Origin: Nocardia camponoti | Lineage (GTDB): Bacteria; Actinomycetota; Actinomycetes; Mycobacteriales; Mycobacteriaceae | NCBI RefSeq assembly: GCF_014646135.1 | Contig: NZ_BMMW01000001.1 | Span: forward strand, 1,567,570-1,631,569 | Direction of reading: 5' to 3' | DNA: 64,000 nucleotides | In this document: positions 43,812-53,294 of the stretch, one piece after another | Numbering within the stretch: position 1 is the stretch's first letter | How the letters are laid out: each line of letters opens with the position of its first letter | Translations under genes and position numbers: made by a program | Notes under the pieces: model-generated | What the model saw: the letters and a program-made list of their open reading frames with translations, nothing else | Told to the model about the DNA's origin: nothing | The model's database searches: none

Positions 43812-46001
43812 TTATAGCATGCAGCTGACGCAGGAATCCAATTGGGTCCCTTCCAGTGCCAGTTGGCGCAAACGGATGTAGTACAGGGTCTTGATTCCCT
43901 TACGCCACGCGTAGATCTGCGCCTTGTTCAAATCGCGCGTGCTCACGGTGTCCTTGAAGAACAGTGTCAACGACAAACCCTGGTCCACGTGTTGGGTCGC
44001 TGCCGCGTACGTGTCGATGATTTTCTCGTAACCGATTTCGTACGCGTCGTCGTAGTACTCAAGATTGTCGTTGTCCAGGTAAGGGGCCGGGTAGTAAACG
44101 CGGCCGATCTTGCCTTCCTTGCGGATCTCGATCTTCGACGCGACCGGGTGGATTGAGCTCGTTGAATGGTTGATGTAGGAGATCGAACCGGTCGGCGGGA
44201 CCGCCTGCAGGTTCTGGTTGTAAATGCCGTGCTCCTGCACCGACGCCTTCAGCTCGCGCCAATCATCCTGGGTCGGGATGTGCACGCCAGCGTCGGCGAA
44301 CAATTGCCGCACCTTATCGGTGGCGGGCTCCCATACCTGGTCGGTGTACTTATCGAAGTACTCGCCGCTGGCGTACTTCGAATCGGCGAAGCCACCAAAT
44401 GCCGTTCCGCGTTTTTTCGCGATCAGGTTCGATGCCCGAATCGCGTGGTAGACCACGGTGTAGAAGTAGATGTTGGTGAAGTCGATGCCCTCTTCGGACC
44501 CGTAATGCACCCGCTCACGCGCCAGGTAACCGTGCAGGTTCATCTGCCCGAGGCCAATGGCGTGTGACTCGTTGTTGCCCTGCTCAATCGAAGGCACCGA
44601 GTAGATGTGGGTCTGATCCGAGACAGCGGTGAGCGCCCGAATCGACGTCTCGATGGTCTGGCCGAAATCAGGCGAGTCCATCGCCTTCGCGATATTCAGC
44701 GAGCCAAGGTTGCACGAAATGTCTTTGCCGACATGGGCATAGGACAGATCATCGTTGAACACCGACGGCGTCGACACCTGCAGAATTTCCGAGCATAGGT
44801 TCGAGTGGGTGATCTTGCCCTTGATCGGGTTGGCCCGGTTCACCGTGTCTTCGAACATGATGTAGGGGTAACCTGACTCGAACTGCAATTCGGCGATGGT
44901 CTGGAAAAACTCACGCGCCTTGATCTTCGACTTGCGAATGCGCTTGTCGTCGACCATCTCGTAGTACTTCTCGGTGACGTTGATGTCGGCGAACGGCACA
45001 CCGTAAATGCGCTCGACGTCGTAAGGCGAGAACAAATACATGTCCTCGTTCTTCTTCGCCAATTCGAAAGTGATATCGGGGATCACGACGCCAAGCGACA
45101 GCGTCTTGATGCGAATCTTCTCGTCGGCATTCTCGCGCTTGGTGTCGAGGAAGCGGTAAATGTCGGGGTGGTGGGCGTGTAGGTACACCGCGCCCGCACC
45201 CTGACGCGCGCCAAGCTGGTTGGCGTAAGAGAACGAATCCTCAAGCAACTTCATGATCGGAATAACGCCAGAAGACTGATTTTCAATCTTCTTGATGGGC
45301 GCACCATGTTCACGAATATTGGTGAGCAGCAACGCGACACCGCCACCGCGCTTCGACAATTGCAGCGCCGAATTAATGGACCGCCCAATGGACTCCATAT
45401 TATCTTCGATGCGCAAAAGGAAACAGGAAACGGGCTCGCCGCGCTGCTTCTTTCCCGAATTCAAGAAGGTGGGGGTGGCGGGCTGGAAGCGGCCGTCCAT
45501 AATCTCGTCGACGAGACGGGTCGCCAATTCTTCGTCGCCCGCGGCCAACGTGAGCGCGACCATGACGACGCGGTCTTCGAAGCGCTCAAGGTAGCGCTTT
45601 CCGTCGAAAGTCTTGAGCGTGTAAGAGGTGTAGTACTTGAACGCGCCGAGGAAGGTGGGGAAACGGAACTTCTTCGCGTACGCCTGCTGGAACAGCGCCT
45701 TCACGAACGCGCGGCTGTACGCGTCGAGCACCTCGGGCTCGTAGTAGTTCTCCTTCACCAGGTAGTCGAGCTTCTCGTCCAGGTTGTGGAAGAAGACCGT
45801 GTTCTGGTTGACGTGCTGAAGGAAGTACTGGTGTGCGGCCTCGCGGTCCTTGTCAAACTGAATCTCGCCGTTGGGGCCGTAGAGGTTCAACATCGCGTTG
45901 AGCGCGTGGTAGTCGAGGACCTCGTCGGTGGACTCGCCGCGCACCGGCGCCTGCTCTAGGCGGGCATTCTTGCCGGTCGGTGCGGTGGTTGCTGTTGCCA
46001 A
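43812..46001 (-). CDS. nrdE: class Ib ribonucleotide reductase large subunit NrdE
   Basis: The 729-residue catalytic subunit (R1) reduces ribonucleoside diphosphates. Marks are [20 protein letters not shown], the substrate cysteine region [35 protein letters not shown] (radical cysteine), [40 protein letters not shown], and the redox-active tail ending DSCVSCML. It lacks the allosteric ATP cone, as class Ib does. TTG 46001 is selected: GGGA lies six to nine bases upstream and the length fits mycobacterial NrdE. It overlaps nrdI by 46 bases. No intein insertion is visible. Confidence 0.95.
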   Translation of the reverse strand: MATATTAPTGKNARLEQAPVRGESTDEVLDYHALNAMLNLYGPNGEIQFDKDREAAHQYFLQHVNQNTVFFHNLDEKLDYLVKENYYEPEVLDAYSRAFVKALFQQAYAKKFRFPTFLGAFKYYTSYTLKTFDGKRYLERFEDRVVMVALTLAAGDEELATRLVDEIMDGRFQPATPTFLNSGKKQRGEPVSCFLLRIEDNMESIGRSINSALQLSKRGGGVALLLTNIREHGAPIKKIENQSSGVIPIMKLLEDSFSYANQLGARQGAGAVYLHAHHPDIYRFLDTKRENADEKIRIKTLSLGVVIPDITFELAKKNEDMYLFSPYDVERIYGVPFADINVTEKYYEMVDDKRIRKSKIKAREFFQTIAELQFESGYPYIMFEDTVNRANPIKGKITHSNLCSEILQVSTPSVFNDDLSYAHVGKDISCNLGSLNIAKAMDSPDFGQTIETSIRALTAVSDQTHIYSVPSIEQGNNESHAIGLGQMNLHGYLARERVHYGSEEGIDFTNIYFYTVVYHAIRASNLIAKKRGTAFGGFADSKYASGEYFDKYTDQVWEPATDKVRQLFADAGVHIPTQDDWRELKASVQEHGIYNQNLQAVPPTGSISYINHSTSSIHPVASKIEIRKEGKIGRVYYPAPYLDNDNLEYYDDAYEIGYEKIIDTYAAATQHVDQGLSLTLFFKDTVSTRDLNKAQIYAWRKGIKTLYYIRLRQLALEGTQLDSCVSCML

Positions 46002-46429
46002 AACAATCCCAATCCCTCTCGGACGCGCTCGACGTCGGACGCGTTCCCCATGAGTTCGAAGCGATAAAGGTAGGGCACCCCGCATTTGCGCGAGATGACG
46101 TCACCGGCAGCGCAGAAGGTGTCGCCGAAGTTGGTGTTACCCGCAGCGATCACGCCACGCAAGAGCGAGCGGTTGTGCGGGTTGTTAAGAAACTTCGCTA
46201 CTTGACGCGGAACGAACTCTTTGTCGGGGCGTGAGCCATTGACAACGTGCCGACCACCGCCGTAAGTGGGGGTGATCAGCACGTAGGGTTCGTCGACGCG
46301 CGGTGGTTCCGCTGAGCTGTGCAGTGGTAGTCGAGTGGCGGGCAAACCCAGCTTCTCGACGAAGCGATGCGTGTTCTCCGATGCGCTGGAGAAGTAGACC
46401 AGCCCGCCCGGAGTGCTCCGTTCGGGCAT
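45956..46429 (-). CDS. nrdI: flavodoxin-like NrdI
   Basis: A 157-residue FMN protein that supplies the oxidant to build the dimanganese tyrosyl radical of NrdF. It reads [35 protein letters not shown], then [40 protein letters not shown] and [10 protein letters not shown], all standard NrdI motifs. ATG 46429 follows AAGGGG. It is between nrdH and nrdE in a compact operon (10-bp gap from the nrdH stop). Confidence 0.95.
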   Translation of the reverse strand: MPERSTPGGLVYFSSASENTHRFVEKLGLPATRLPLHSSAEPPRVDEPYVLITPTYGGGRHVVNGSRPDKEFVPRQVAKFLNNPHNRSLLRGVIAAGNTNFGDTFCAAGDVISRKCGVPYLYRFELMGNASDVERVREGLGLFWQQQPPHRPARMPA

Positions 46430-46439
46430 GGCGAGCCCC

Positions 46440-46673
46440 TTAGGCAGCGACGGTCGCGAGCGACTTGATGCGGTCGGGACGGAAACCCGACCAGTGATCC
46501 TCGCCAGCCACAACGATGGGCGCCTGGAGGTAACCGAGTGCCATCACGTAGTCGCGCGCCTCGTCGTTGACGGAAATGTCGACGACCTCGTAGCTGACGC
46601 CGGCCTTGTCAAGGGCCTTGTAGGTGGCATTGCACTGGACACACGCGGGCTTGGTGTACACGGTGACAGTCAT
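46440..46673 (-). CDS. nrdH: glutaredoxin-like NrdH redoxin
   Basis: The 77-residue thioredoxin-like electron donor of NrdE. It has the active site CVQC (residues 11-14) in [20 protein letters not shown] and the NrdH signature [12 protein letters not shown] near the C-terminus. It is the first gene of the nrdH-nrdI-nrdE operon, whose promoter holds two NrdR boxes. Confidence 0.96.
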   Translation of the reverse strand: MTVTVYTKPACVQCNATYKALDKAGVSYEVVDISVNDEARDYVMALGYLQAPIVVAGEDHWSGFRPDRIKSLATVAA

Positions 46674-46818
46674 CTAGGTTCTCCCTCTCCCGAATCCAAC
46701 TAAGACGTTGCTCGCACTACGTGCGCAAACTCCTGGATCGGGTGGTGAATGCCCTGCTCGCAACCCCTTCCCTTGGGCCTGAGCAGCGGCGGCGTCGCAC
46801 CGTCTTCCAGTACGACAG

Positions 46819-46866
46819 ACACTACACCTAGTGGGCGACAGATTGGAACGACACAACAGGTTGCGA
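46819..46866 (-). promoter_or_regulatory. twin NrdR boxes of nrdHIE
   Basis: ACACTACACCTAGTGG (46819-46834) and ACACAACAGGTTGCGA (46851-46866) resemble NrdR boxes and are 32 bp apart, the same spacing as at nrdF. They lie about 145 bp before nrdH, which implies a leader of more than 100 bases. The second box is weaker. Confidence 0.78.
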
Positions 46867-46987
46867 GTCGCACTGATGTAATTCCGGACGGGTAAGTCCC
46901 AGGACGCGCCGAGAACGACCCGCCGGAACAGTGGTCCAGATCACGATTTCGCCACACCGGCGAGTCGCCAGCAAACCCCACGCACGC

Positions 46988-47029
46988 GAACGGGCACCAC
47001 CTGCGTGAACTGCCAGGTGGTGCCCGTTC
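46988..47029 (-). terminator. terminator hairpin of the FMN reductase gene
   Basis: A perfect 16-bp stem, GAACGGGCACCACCTG (46988-47003) with 47014-47029, with a 10-base loop. It starts 20 bases after the reductase stop on the minus strand. Confidence 0.8.
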
Positions 47030-47049
47030 GATGGAACTAGTTGACCAGC

Positions 47050-47619
47050 TTACGCCGTCGCGACCTCAGCCTTGGCCGCCTCGGCGAGCTCGTGCACGAC
47101 GGCACCGAGCTGGGCGATGACCTCGGCGTCGGCGCTCGGGTGCGTCTCAGCGAAACGCTCACCAATGCCGCCAAAGCGCGCGCTCGCGGCTTCGACGATA
47201 ACGCCGCCAGCGACACCAACGGCCTTCACGGCGTCACCGTGCGCCCATTCGGCGGCACGCCCGCTGATCGACGCGCTCACCACCGCGACCGGCTTGTCCT
47301 TGATCGCGCCAACACCGTAGGGCCGCGACGCCCAGTCGATCGCGTTCTTCAGCACGGCCGACAGGGTGCCGTTGTATTCGGGGGTTACCAGCAGCACGGC
47401 GTCAGCGTCGGCAACGGCAACGCGCAGCGCCTCGGCGGCGGCGGGAACGTCGCCAGCGACGTCGAGGTCCTCGTTGTAGAACGGGATATCACCGAGGCCC
47501 TCGTAGATCGTCACCTCGACACCTTCGGGCGCGGCCTGGACGGCGGCTTCGGCGACCTGACGGTTAATCGAGGCCGCCCGCAGGCTGCCGACGAGGGTGA
47601 GAATGCGGGTCTGGCTCAT
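47050..47619 (-). CDS. NADPH-dependent FMN reductase (Rv3054c-like)
   Basis: A 189-residue flavodoxin-like reductase. The FMN phosphate loop is LVGSLRAASINRQVAEAA (about 10-27) and the isoalloxazine loop is LLVTPEYNGTLSAVLKNAID (about 76-95), as in the SsuE/ArsH/quinone-reductase class. It may supply reduced flavin or reduce quinones. It is divergent from a TetR gene (Rv3055 position), 86 bp away. Confidence 0.88.
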   Translation of the reverse strand: MSQTRILTLVGSLRAASINRQVAEAAVQAAPEGVEVTIYEGLGDIPFYNEDLDVAGDVPAAAEALRVAVADADAVLLVTPEYNGTLSAVLKNAIDWASRPYGVGAIKDKPVAVVSASISGRAAEWAHGDAVKAVGVAGGVIVEAASARFGGIGERFAETHPSADAEVIAQLGAVVHELAEAAKAEVATA

Positions 47620-47705
47620 AACAACTCCTGTTGTGTGACTGAATTAGCGAGTCGGTTCGTATTACGGTAACCGGACCGCAGTCCGAATACTTCCCCGGAG
47701 GGCAA

Positions 47706-48353
47706 GTGAGCAGTGTGAGCTACCCCACACCTGATGGCGCGTCGCGTGGCCGCCTGTTGCCTGTCGGCCAGCCCGCATCAACTCCTCGCGCCGATGCCGC
47801 ACGCAACCGCGCGCTGTTGCTCGACGCCGCCCAAGAACTCGTTCGCGAGAGCGGCGTCGACGCGCTCACGATGGACGCACTCGCTAAACGCGCTGGCGTG
47901 GGCAAAGGCACGGTGTTCCGTCGCTTCGGCAACCGCACCGGCCTCATGTTCGCCCTCCTCGACCACTCCGAACAACAGTTTCAATCAGGGTTTTTATTTG
48001 GTCCGCCCCCACTCGGCCCAGGCGCGAGCCCCCTTGACCGACTCATCGCCTTCGGTCGAGCGCGGTTGCGTGACATCGCGGTAGAAGGCACCTTGCACCG
48101 CGCCGCCGAGTCCAATGGCGGCTGGCTCGGGAGTCGGCCGTACGAATTCCACAAGGCGCATGTCGTGCATCTGCTTCGCTCAGCTGGCGTGCGAACTCAG
48201 CTGGCGCCACTGGCCGATGTGCTGCTCGGGGCGCTGTCGGCGGAGTTGGTCATGCATCAAACCGACGCGCAAGGCTTCACGCTCGACCAAGTCGGCGACA
48301 ACTTCGAATGGCTCGTTCGCCGGGTGGTCGCCCCGGTTGCCGCAGTAGAGTGA
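47706..48353 (+). CDS. TetR-family regulator
   Basis: A 215-residue TetR repressor. The DNA-binding domain is RNRALLLDAAQELVRESGVD, ALTMDALAKRAGVGKGTVFR and RFGNRTGLMFALLDH. The C-terminal domain looks like the SACE_7040-type fold (LGSRPYEFHKAHVVHLLRSA). GGAGGG precedes GTG 47706. It probably controls the divergent FMN reductase gene, and it may share a transcript with nadE, which begins six bases after its stop. Confidence 0.88.
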   Translation: MSSVSYPTPDGASRGRLLPVGQPASTPRADAARNRALLLDAAQELVRESGVDALTMDALAKRAGVGKGTVFRRFGNRTGLMFALLDHSEQQFQSGFLFGPPPLGPGASPLDRLIAFGRARLRDIAVEGTLHRAAESNGGWLGSRPYEFHKAHVVHLLRSAGVRTQLAPLADVLLGALSAELVMHQTDAQGFTLDQVGDNFEWLVRRVVAPVAAVE

Positions 48354-48359
48354 GCATGT

Positions 48360-49184
48360 ATGGGGACACTGCGTGAACAGATCATCGCCGAGCTCGGCGT
48401 CGCGCCGGAGATTGAGCCGAAGCAGGAGGTCCGCCGCCGGGTCGACTTCCTCAAGGACTATCTGCGCGCCACTCCAGCTAAGGGCTTCGTGTTGGGAATC
48501 AGTGGCGGACAAGACAGTTCGCTTGCTGGTCGCCTATGCCAGCTAGCCGTTGAAGAGCTGCGTGCCGAAGGCGGCAACGCCGAATTCATCGCGGTGCGTT
48601 TGCCTTACGGCATTCAGGCCGACGAAGCCGACGCGCAAGCGGCGCTGAATTTCATCGATCCCGATCGCACGATCGTGGTGAACGTGAAGCCAGGCGCCGA
48701 CGCCGTTGCCGCTGAGGTGGCCGGTGCGCTCGACCACGAACGCCTGCGCGACTTCGTGCGCGGCAACATCAAAGCCCGTGAGCGCATGGTCATTCAGTAC
48801 GCGCTTGCTGGTCAGGAGAACATGCTCGTCGTCGGCACCGACCACGCGGCCGAGGCCGTCACCGGCTTCTTCACCAAATTCGGCGACGGTGGCGTCGACC
48901 TCACGCCGCTCACCGGGCTCACCAAACGCCAGGGTGCCGCGCTGCTGCAAGAACTCGGCGCGCCGTCGACGATTTGGTCGAAGGTCCCAACGGCCGACCT
49001 CGAAGACGACCGGCCCGCCCTGCCCGACGAAGACGCGCTTGGCTTGCGCTACGCCGAAATCGACGACTACCTCGAAGGCAAAGAGGTGACCGATGCCGTC
49101 GCCGCGCGCGTTGAGCAGATCTTCACCAACACCCGCCACAAGCGCACGGTTCCGGTGACCCCGCTCGACACCTGGTGGCGCTAA
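48360..49184 (+). CDS. nadE: ammonia-dependent NAD synthetase
   Basis: A 274-residue NadE of the short, E. coli-like type that uses ammonia. It has the PP-loop [20 protein letters not shown] (about 45-64), [56 protein letters not shown] and the C-terminal [15 protein letters not shown]. tuberculosis uses a longer glutamine-dependent enzyme, so the form here is different. ATG 48360 overlaps a poor AGAG site, and translation probably continues from the TetR gene. Confidence 0.94.
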   Translation: MGTLREQIIAELGVAPEIEPKQEVRRRVDFLKDYLRATPAKGFVLGISGGQDSSLAGRLCQLAVEELRAEGGNAEFIAVRLPYGIQADEADAQAALNFIDPDRTIVVNVKPGADAVAAEVAGALDHERLRDFVRGNIKARERMVIQYALAGQENMLVVGTDHAAEAVTGFFTKFGDGGVDLTPLTGLTKRQGAALLQELGAPSTIWSKVPTADLEDDRPALPDEDALGLRYAEIDDYLEGKEVTDAVAARVEQIFTNTRHKRTVPVTPLDTWWR

Positions 49185-49188
49185 GTTT

Positions 49189-49431
49189 CTAGCCCCCCGC
49201 GAACGGCGGCAACACGTCGACGCGGGGGGTGAGCACTGTCGCCGGGTCGCGCGTGAGTTCGTCGCCGATCAGGTACGCGCACACGCCGATCATGGAGTCG
49301 AGTTCGGCGCCGTAGGTGGCGGCGAGGTGCGCGCGTAAGTCGGCGATGGTGGCTTGCGCGGGCAAGTCGAACGATTCGCTTGCCTTGCCGACCGCGTCAG
49401 CGATGGCCGCGAAATACCGAACCTCAACCAC
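49189..49431 (-). CDS. moaD: molybdopterin synthase small subunit MoaD
   Basis: An 80-residue ubiquitin-like sulfur carrier. It starts [20 protein letters not shown] and ends in the obligatory Gly-Gly (DVLPPFAGG), which is thiocarboxylated. GTG 49431 is six bases after GGGAG and overlaps the moaA stop by eight bases; a longer frame gives a non-homologous N-terminus. It pairs with MoaE, encoded 3.4 kb away on the other strand. Confidence 0.85.
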   Translation of the reverse strand: MVEVRYFAAIADAVGKASESFDLPAQATIADLRAHLAATYGAELDSMIGVCAYLIGDELTRDPATVLTPRVDVLPPFAGG

Positions 49432-50482
49432 CAATGGCTCCCATCGTGCGTTCGGGGGGGACGAAACCGGCGGCGTCGATGCCATGACCGGCCCACTTCT
49501 GCCACATCGCGCCTCGCCAGAGGTCGGCGATCTCGTCGTTGGTCGCGCCCGCGCGCATCGCGCCGCGCACGTCGAATTCGTGATCGCTGAACAGGCACGA
49601 CCGCAAGCGACCTTCGGCGGTGAGACGCGTGCGGTCGCAGGTGTCGCAGAACTTGCGGGTGACGGTGGCGATGATGCCGACCGTCGCCGGTCCGTCGTCG
49701 ACGAGCCACCGTTCGGCGGGTGCGGACGGGTCGATGCGCCCGGTCTCGGTGAGGGTGAAGCGTTTGCCGAGGACGTCGAGCAGGTCGGCGGCGGTGACCA
49801 TGTGGTCGCGGGCCCATTCGTGGTCGGCGTCGAGCGGCATTTCCTCGATGAAGCGCAGTTCAGCGCCTTCGGCGAGGCACCAGGCGAGCAGGTCGGGTGC
49901 GCCCGCGAGGTTTTCTCGCATCAGCACGGCGTTGACCTTGAGCGGCGTGAGGCCGACGTCGCGGGCGGCACGGATGCCGTTGAGTACCGACTCAAGGCGG
50001 TCGCGACGGGTGAGACGAGTGAAGTCGAGCCGGTCGACGGTGTCGAGGGAGACGTTCACGCGCGAAAGACCAGCGTCGCGTAGTGCTTTGGCGCGGTGTT
50101 CGAGGCCGACGCCGTTGGTTGTCATCGCGAGCGGGGTGTCGGGGACGGCGTCGTGGCAGCCCGCGATGATCTGCTCAAGTTCGCGGCGCATCAGCGGTTC
50201 GCCGCCGGTGAAGCGGACTTCGCGCACCCCCAATTCGCGAACAGCCAGGGTGACAAGGCGAATGATCTCGTCGGCGCTGAGCAGTTCATCGCGCGGAATG
50301 GGCGGCAGCCCCTCCTCCGGCATGCAGTAGGTGCACCGCAGCGAGCACTTCTCGGTGATGGAAACACGCAGGTCGCGCGCGACACGCCCGAAGCGGTCGA
50401 CGAGCAGAGGCGTATCGGGTCTGCCGTCGAGAGACGGTAGACCTGACCGCAGCGCGGGAATCCCCATGTCGACCAGCGTCAT
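49424..50482 (-). CDS. moaA: GTP 3',8-cyclase MoaA
   Basis: A 352-residue radical SAM enzyme that starts molybdenum cofactor synthesis from GTP. It holds the N-terminal 4Fe-4S cysteines in [16 protein letters not shown] (about 43-58), SAM site [18 protein letters not shown]-terminal cluster cysteines in [20 protein letters not shown] and CLFS, and the terminal Gly-Gly. ATG 50482 is chosen; an earlier start has no support. The gene is co-directional with moaD and divergent from moeA. Confidence 0.95.
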   Translation of the reverse strand: MTLVDMGIPALRSGLPSLDGRPDTPLLVDRFGRVARDLRVSITEKCSLRCTYCMPEEGLPPIPRDELLSADEIIRLVTLAVRELGVREVRFTGGEPLMRRELEQIIAGCHDAVPDTPLAMTTNGVGLEHRAKALRDAGLSRVNVSLDTVDRLDFTRLTRRDRLESVLNGIRAARDVGLTPLKVNAVLMRENLAGAPDLLAWCLAEGAELRFIEEMPLDADHEWARDHMVTAADLLDVLGKRFTLTETGRIDPSAPAERWLVDDGPATVGIIATVTRKFCDTCDRTRLTAEGRLRSCLFSDHEFDVRGAMRAGATNDEIADLWRGAMWQKWAGHGIDAAGFVPPERTMGAIGG

Positions 50483-50624
50483 CCTTACAGTATGACCGCT
50501 TGACCAGAAGAGCATCCGACCGACGGGCGATGTGTCACGAATTGATCGACCTCACCAATCGCGCCCCGCCGTAGTGAGCGAACCACACATGTCATGGCCC
50601 CTTACCCGCGATTAGGCTGAGCAC

Positions 50625-51830
50625 ATGAATGACCGGCCCGCGACGGCGTCGCTCCGCAGCGTCGATGACTATCGCGCCACCATCGCCGCCCTGCTTGCCC
50701 CGCTCGCTGAGCGACCGGTCGAGGAGGTTCCGGTACCTGCCGTGCTTGGCCGCACGTTGGCCGTCGACATCGCCGCGCCCATCGAACTGCCGGTGTTTCG
50801 CAATTCGGCGATGGACGGGTACGCGGTGCGGGCGGCCGATGTCGCGGTCACGCCGGTCACGTTGCCGGTGCACGGGGTGGTCGCGGCGGGAAAGCCCGGC
50901 GCCACTCCCCTACCCGACGGCAGCGCGATCAAGGTGATGACCGGCGCGCCGATTCCGCCCGGTGCCGACTGTGTTGTCCCAGTGGAGGATGTGCGGGCGT
51001 CCGACGGGGTGATCACCGTCGAAAGGGGAAGGGCGCGAGGCGATTTTGTACGCGAGCCCGGAACCGACGTGCGGGCGGGCGATCCGGTCGCGTTCGCTGG
51101 GACGCTGCTTGCGCCACGGCACATCGCCGCGCTCGCTGCCGTTGGCTTGCCGACCGTGCCGGTGTTGGCGCGCGTTCGGGCGATCGTCATTACGACGGGC
51201 GACGAACTGCTGCCCGCGGGGTCGCCGCTTGAGCCGGGGCAAATTTATGACTCGAACGGGATCGCGATCGCTGCCGCGTTGACCGCCGACGGCGTTGATG
51301 TGGTGTCGATTGAGCACAGCAGTGACGATCCTGCCGAGTTTGCTCGTGTTCTTGCCTCCGCGGTCGCGCGGGCCGATGTGGTTTTCACATCCGGCGGCGT
51401 TTCCAAAGGCGACTTTGAGGTGGTCAAGGACGTGCTCGCGCCGATGGGCGGCGTATTCGGGCCGGTCGCGGTGCAGCCGGGTGGGCCGCAGGGGTACACC
51501 GTCGTCGACGGGGTGCCGGTGCTGAGTTTCCCTGGTAATCCCGTCAGTACGACGGTCTCGTACGCGGTTTTCGCACGGTCGGTCTTGCGGGACTTCGCCG
51601 GACTTCCGCCAGTTGAGGAACGCGACGTGGCGCTGCTCACGCCGGTGCGCTCCCCCAACGGGAAACGGCAGTTCCTGCGCGGGGTGGTGAAACCCGAAGG
51701 AGTAGAAGTGGTTTCGGGACCGGGATCGCATTTGATCGCGAGCATGGCGTGGGCCGACGTGCTTGTAGACGTGCCAGCCGAGGTCACCGCGTTGCCCGTT
51801 GGCGCGACTGTGCGAATCTTGACGCTATGA
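50625..51830 (+). CDS. moeA: molybdopterin molybdenumtransferase MoeA
   Basis: A 401-residue enzyme inserting molybdate into adenylylated molybdopterin. It shows FRNSAMDGYAVRAADV, the MTGAPIPPGADCVVPVEDV loop, ITTGDELLPAGSPLEPGQIY DSNG, and VFTSGGVSKGDFEVVKDVLA, then LSFPGNPVSTTVSYAVF. All four MoeA domains are present. The ATG at the stop (ATGA) couples it to the moaC-mogA fusion. It is the first gene of a three-gene operon with moaC-mogA and moaE. Confidence 0.94.
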   Translation: MNDRPATASLRSVDDYRATIAALLAPLAERPVEEVPVPAVLGRTLAVDIAAPIELPVFRNSAMDGYAVRAADVAVTPVTLPVHGVVAAGKPGATPLPDGSAIKVMTGAPIPPGADCVVPVEDVRASDGVITVERGRARGDFVREPGTDVRAGDPVAFAGTLLAPRHIAALAAVGLPTVPVLARVRAIVITTGDELLPAGSPLEPGQIYDSNGIAIAAALTADGVDVVSIEHSSDDPAEFARVLASAVARADVVFTSGGVSKGDFEVVKDVLAPMGGVFGPVAVQPGGPQGYTVVDGVPVLSFPGNPVSTTVSYAVFARSVLRDFAGLPPVEERDVALLTPVRSPNGKRQFLRGVVKPEGVEVVSGPGSHLIASMAWADVLVDVPAEVTALPVGATVRILTL

Positions 51831-52858
51831 GCGAGTTGTCACACGTCGACGGCGAAGGTCGCGCCCGGATGGTCGACGTCAGTGCGAAAGCCGACACGGC
51901 GCGAATCGCCGTTGCCGCAGGACAATTGCGGACAACGCCCGAGGTGCTGCGCCTAGTGCGCGCCGACGACATGCCCAAGGCCGACGTGCTGTCGACCGCG
52001 CGGCTCGCGGGTATCGGTGGGGCGAAGAAAACGTCGGAACTCATTCCGCTGTGTCATCAGCTCGCGCTGTCGACGGTGAAGGTGGAGTTCGGCTTTACCG
52101 ACGATGCCATCACGATTGAGGCGATGGCGAAGACGACCGGGCCGACCGGGGTTGAGATGGAGGCGTTGACCGCCGTCGCGGTGGCGGGGTTGACGTTGCA
52201 TGACATGGTGAAGGCGGTCGATCCGGGGGCGGTGCTCACCGATGTCCGGTTGCTGACGAAATCTGGTGGGAAGCGCGGGAATTGGGTTCGGGAGGATGAG
52301 GTCGGTCGGGACGTCGCGAGCTCATCCAATGCGAACGACTCATCCGCGAGTTCGCCTGTCTTCGTAGAAGATTCGCCAGTAGTCGCGCGGTCCGCCGTTG
52401 TTGTTGTCGCATCGACGGGTGCCGCTGCGGGAACGCGAGTCGACACCACTGGGCCCGCGCTTGTCGAATGGCTTCTCGCCCAAGGGTTTTCGGTACCGGA
52501 ACCCCTCGTGTACGCCGACGCCGACATTGCCACCGGACTCGCTGACGCGCTCGCCTTGCGGCCCGCGCTGGTGATCACGACGGGCGGAACGGGCGCGTCA
52601 CCGACCGACGCGACGCCCGAGGCGACCCTTGCCGTTCTCGATCGCGAACTGCCCGGCATCGCCGAAACCATCCGCGCGCGTGGGGCCGAGAAGTTCCCGC
52701 TCGCCGCGCTGAGTCGCGGGGTCGCTGGCCTGGTCGGACGGACGGTCGTTGTGAATTTGCCCGGCTCCCCCGGCGGGGTGAAAGACGGGATCGCGGTGCT
52801 TGAACCGCTGCTTGACCATTTGCTTGCCCAAGTCGCCGGAGGCGGAAATCATGAGTGA
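51827..52858 (+). CDS. moaC: MoaC-MogA/MoaB fusion (bifunctional molybdenum cofactor biosynthesis protein)
   Basis: A 343-residue fusion. Residues 1-160 are MoaC, cyclic pyranopterin monophosphate synthase (GRARMVDVSAKADTARIAVA; IGGAKKTSELIPLCHQLALS; GPTGVEMEALTAVAVAGLTL; HDMVKAVD; KSGGKRGNW). After a Ser/Asn-rich linker, residues about 185-343 are a MogA/MoaB adenylyltransferase (SAVVVVASTGAAAGTRVDTT; LVITTGGTGASPTDATPEAT; ALSRGVAGLVGRTVVVNLPG). It therefore links two non-consecutive steps of cofactor synthesis. ATG 51827 overlaps the moeA stop and its stop overlaps moaE by eight bases. Confidence 0.93.
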   Translation: MSELSHVDGEGRARMVDVSAKADTARIAVAAGQLRTTPEVLRLVRADDMPKADVLSTARLAGIGGAKKTSELIPLCHQLALSTVKVEFGFTDDAITIEAMAKTTGPTGVEMEALTAVAVAGLTLHDMVKAVDPGAVLTDVRLLTKSGGKRGNWVREDEVGRDVASSSNANDSSASSPVFVEDSPVVARSAVVVVASTGAAAGTRVDTTGPALVEWLLAQGFSVPEPLVYADADIATGLADALALRPALVITTGGTGASPTDATPEATLAVLDRELPGIAETIRARGAEKFPLAALSRGVAGLVGRTVVVNLPGSPGGVKDGIAVLEPLLDHLLAQVAGGGNHE

Positions 52859-53285
52859 GTCTTACGCGGCGGTGCGGATGGCTGTGATCAGCGACGCGCC
52901 GCTCGACCCGTCGGCCGTCGAAGCGGCGGTCGACGGACCCGAGTTCGGCGGTGTTGTCGTTTTCACCGGCAAGGTGCGTAATCACGATGGTGGCCAAGAG
53001 GTTTCAGCGCTTGAGTATTCGGCGCACCCGCAGGCTGAGCGGTTTCTCGCGCAGGTGTGCGCGGAGGTCGCGGAGAAGAGCGGGCTGCCCGTTGCGGCGG
53101 CGCATCGGATCGGCGCGTTGACGATTGGCGACTTGGCGATCGTGGTCGCTGTCGCCGCACCGCACCGGGCAGAGGCGTTCGCGACGTGCGCTGAGCTGGT
53201 CGACCGGATTAAGCATGAGGTGCCGATTTGGAAGCGGCAGCTTTTCGCTGACGGGCTGTCGGAGTGGGTTAACGCCTGCGGGTAG
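52851..53285 (+). CDS. moaE: molybdopterin synthase large subunit MoaE
   Basis: A 144-residue subunit that transfers sulfur from MoaD to precursor Z. Marks are GGVVVFTGKVRNHDGGQEVS, ALEYSAHPQAERFLAQVCAE, AAHRIGALTIGDLAIVVAVA, and the C-terminal RIKHEVPIWKRQLFADGLSE W. ATG 52851 is at the overlap with the moaC-mogA stop; an earlier in-frame start is inside that gene. Confidence 0.94.
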   Translation: MSESYAAVRMAVISDAPLDPSAVEAAVDGPEFGGVVVFTGKVRNHDGGQEVSALEYSAHPQAERFLAQVCAEVAEKSGLPVAAAHRIGALTIGDLAIVVAVAAPHRAEAFATCAELVDRIKHEVPIWKRQLFADGLSEWVNACG

Positions 53286-53294
53286 GAGTGGTCG

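Noticed and set aside
43812..46001. Possible intein or group I intron in nrdE, suggested by the adjacent homing-type gene
   Set aside because: The NrdE sequence is continuous through all conserved motifs with no extra block.
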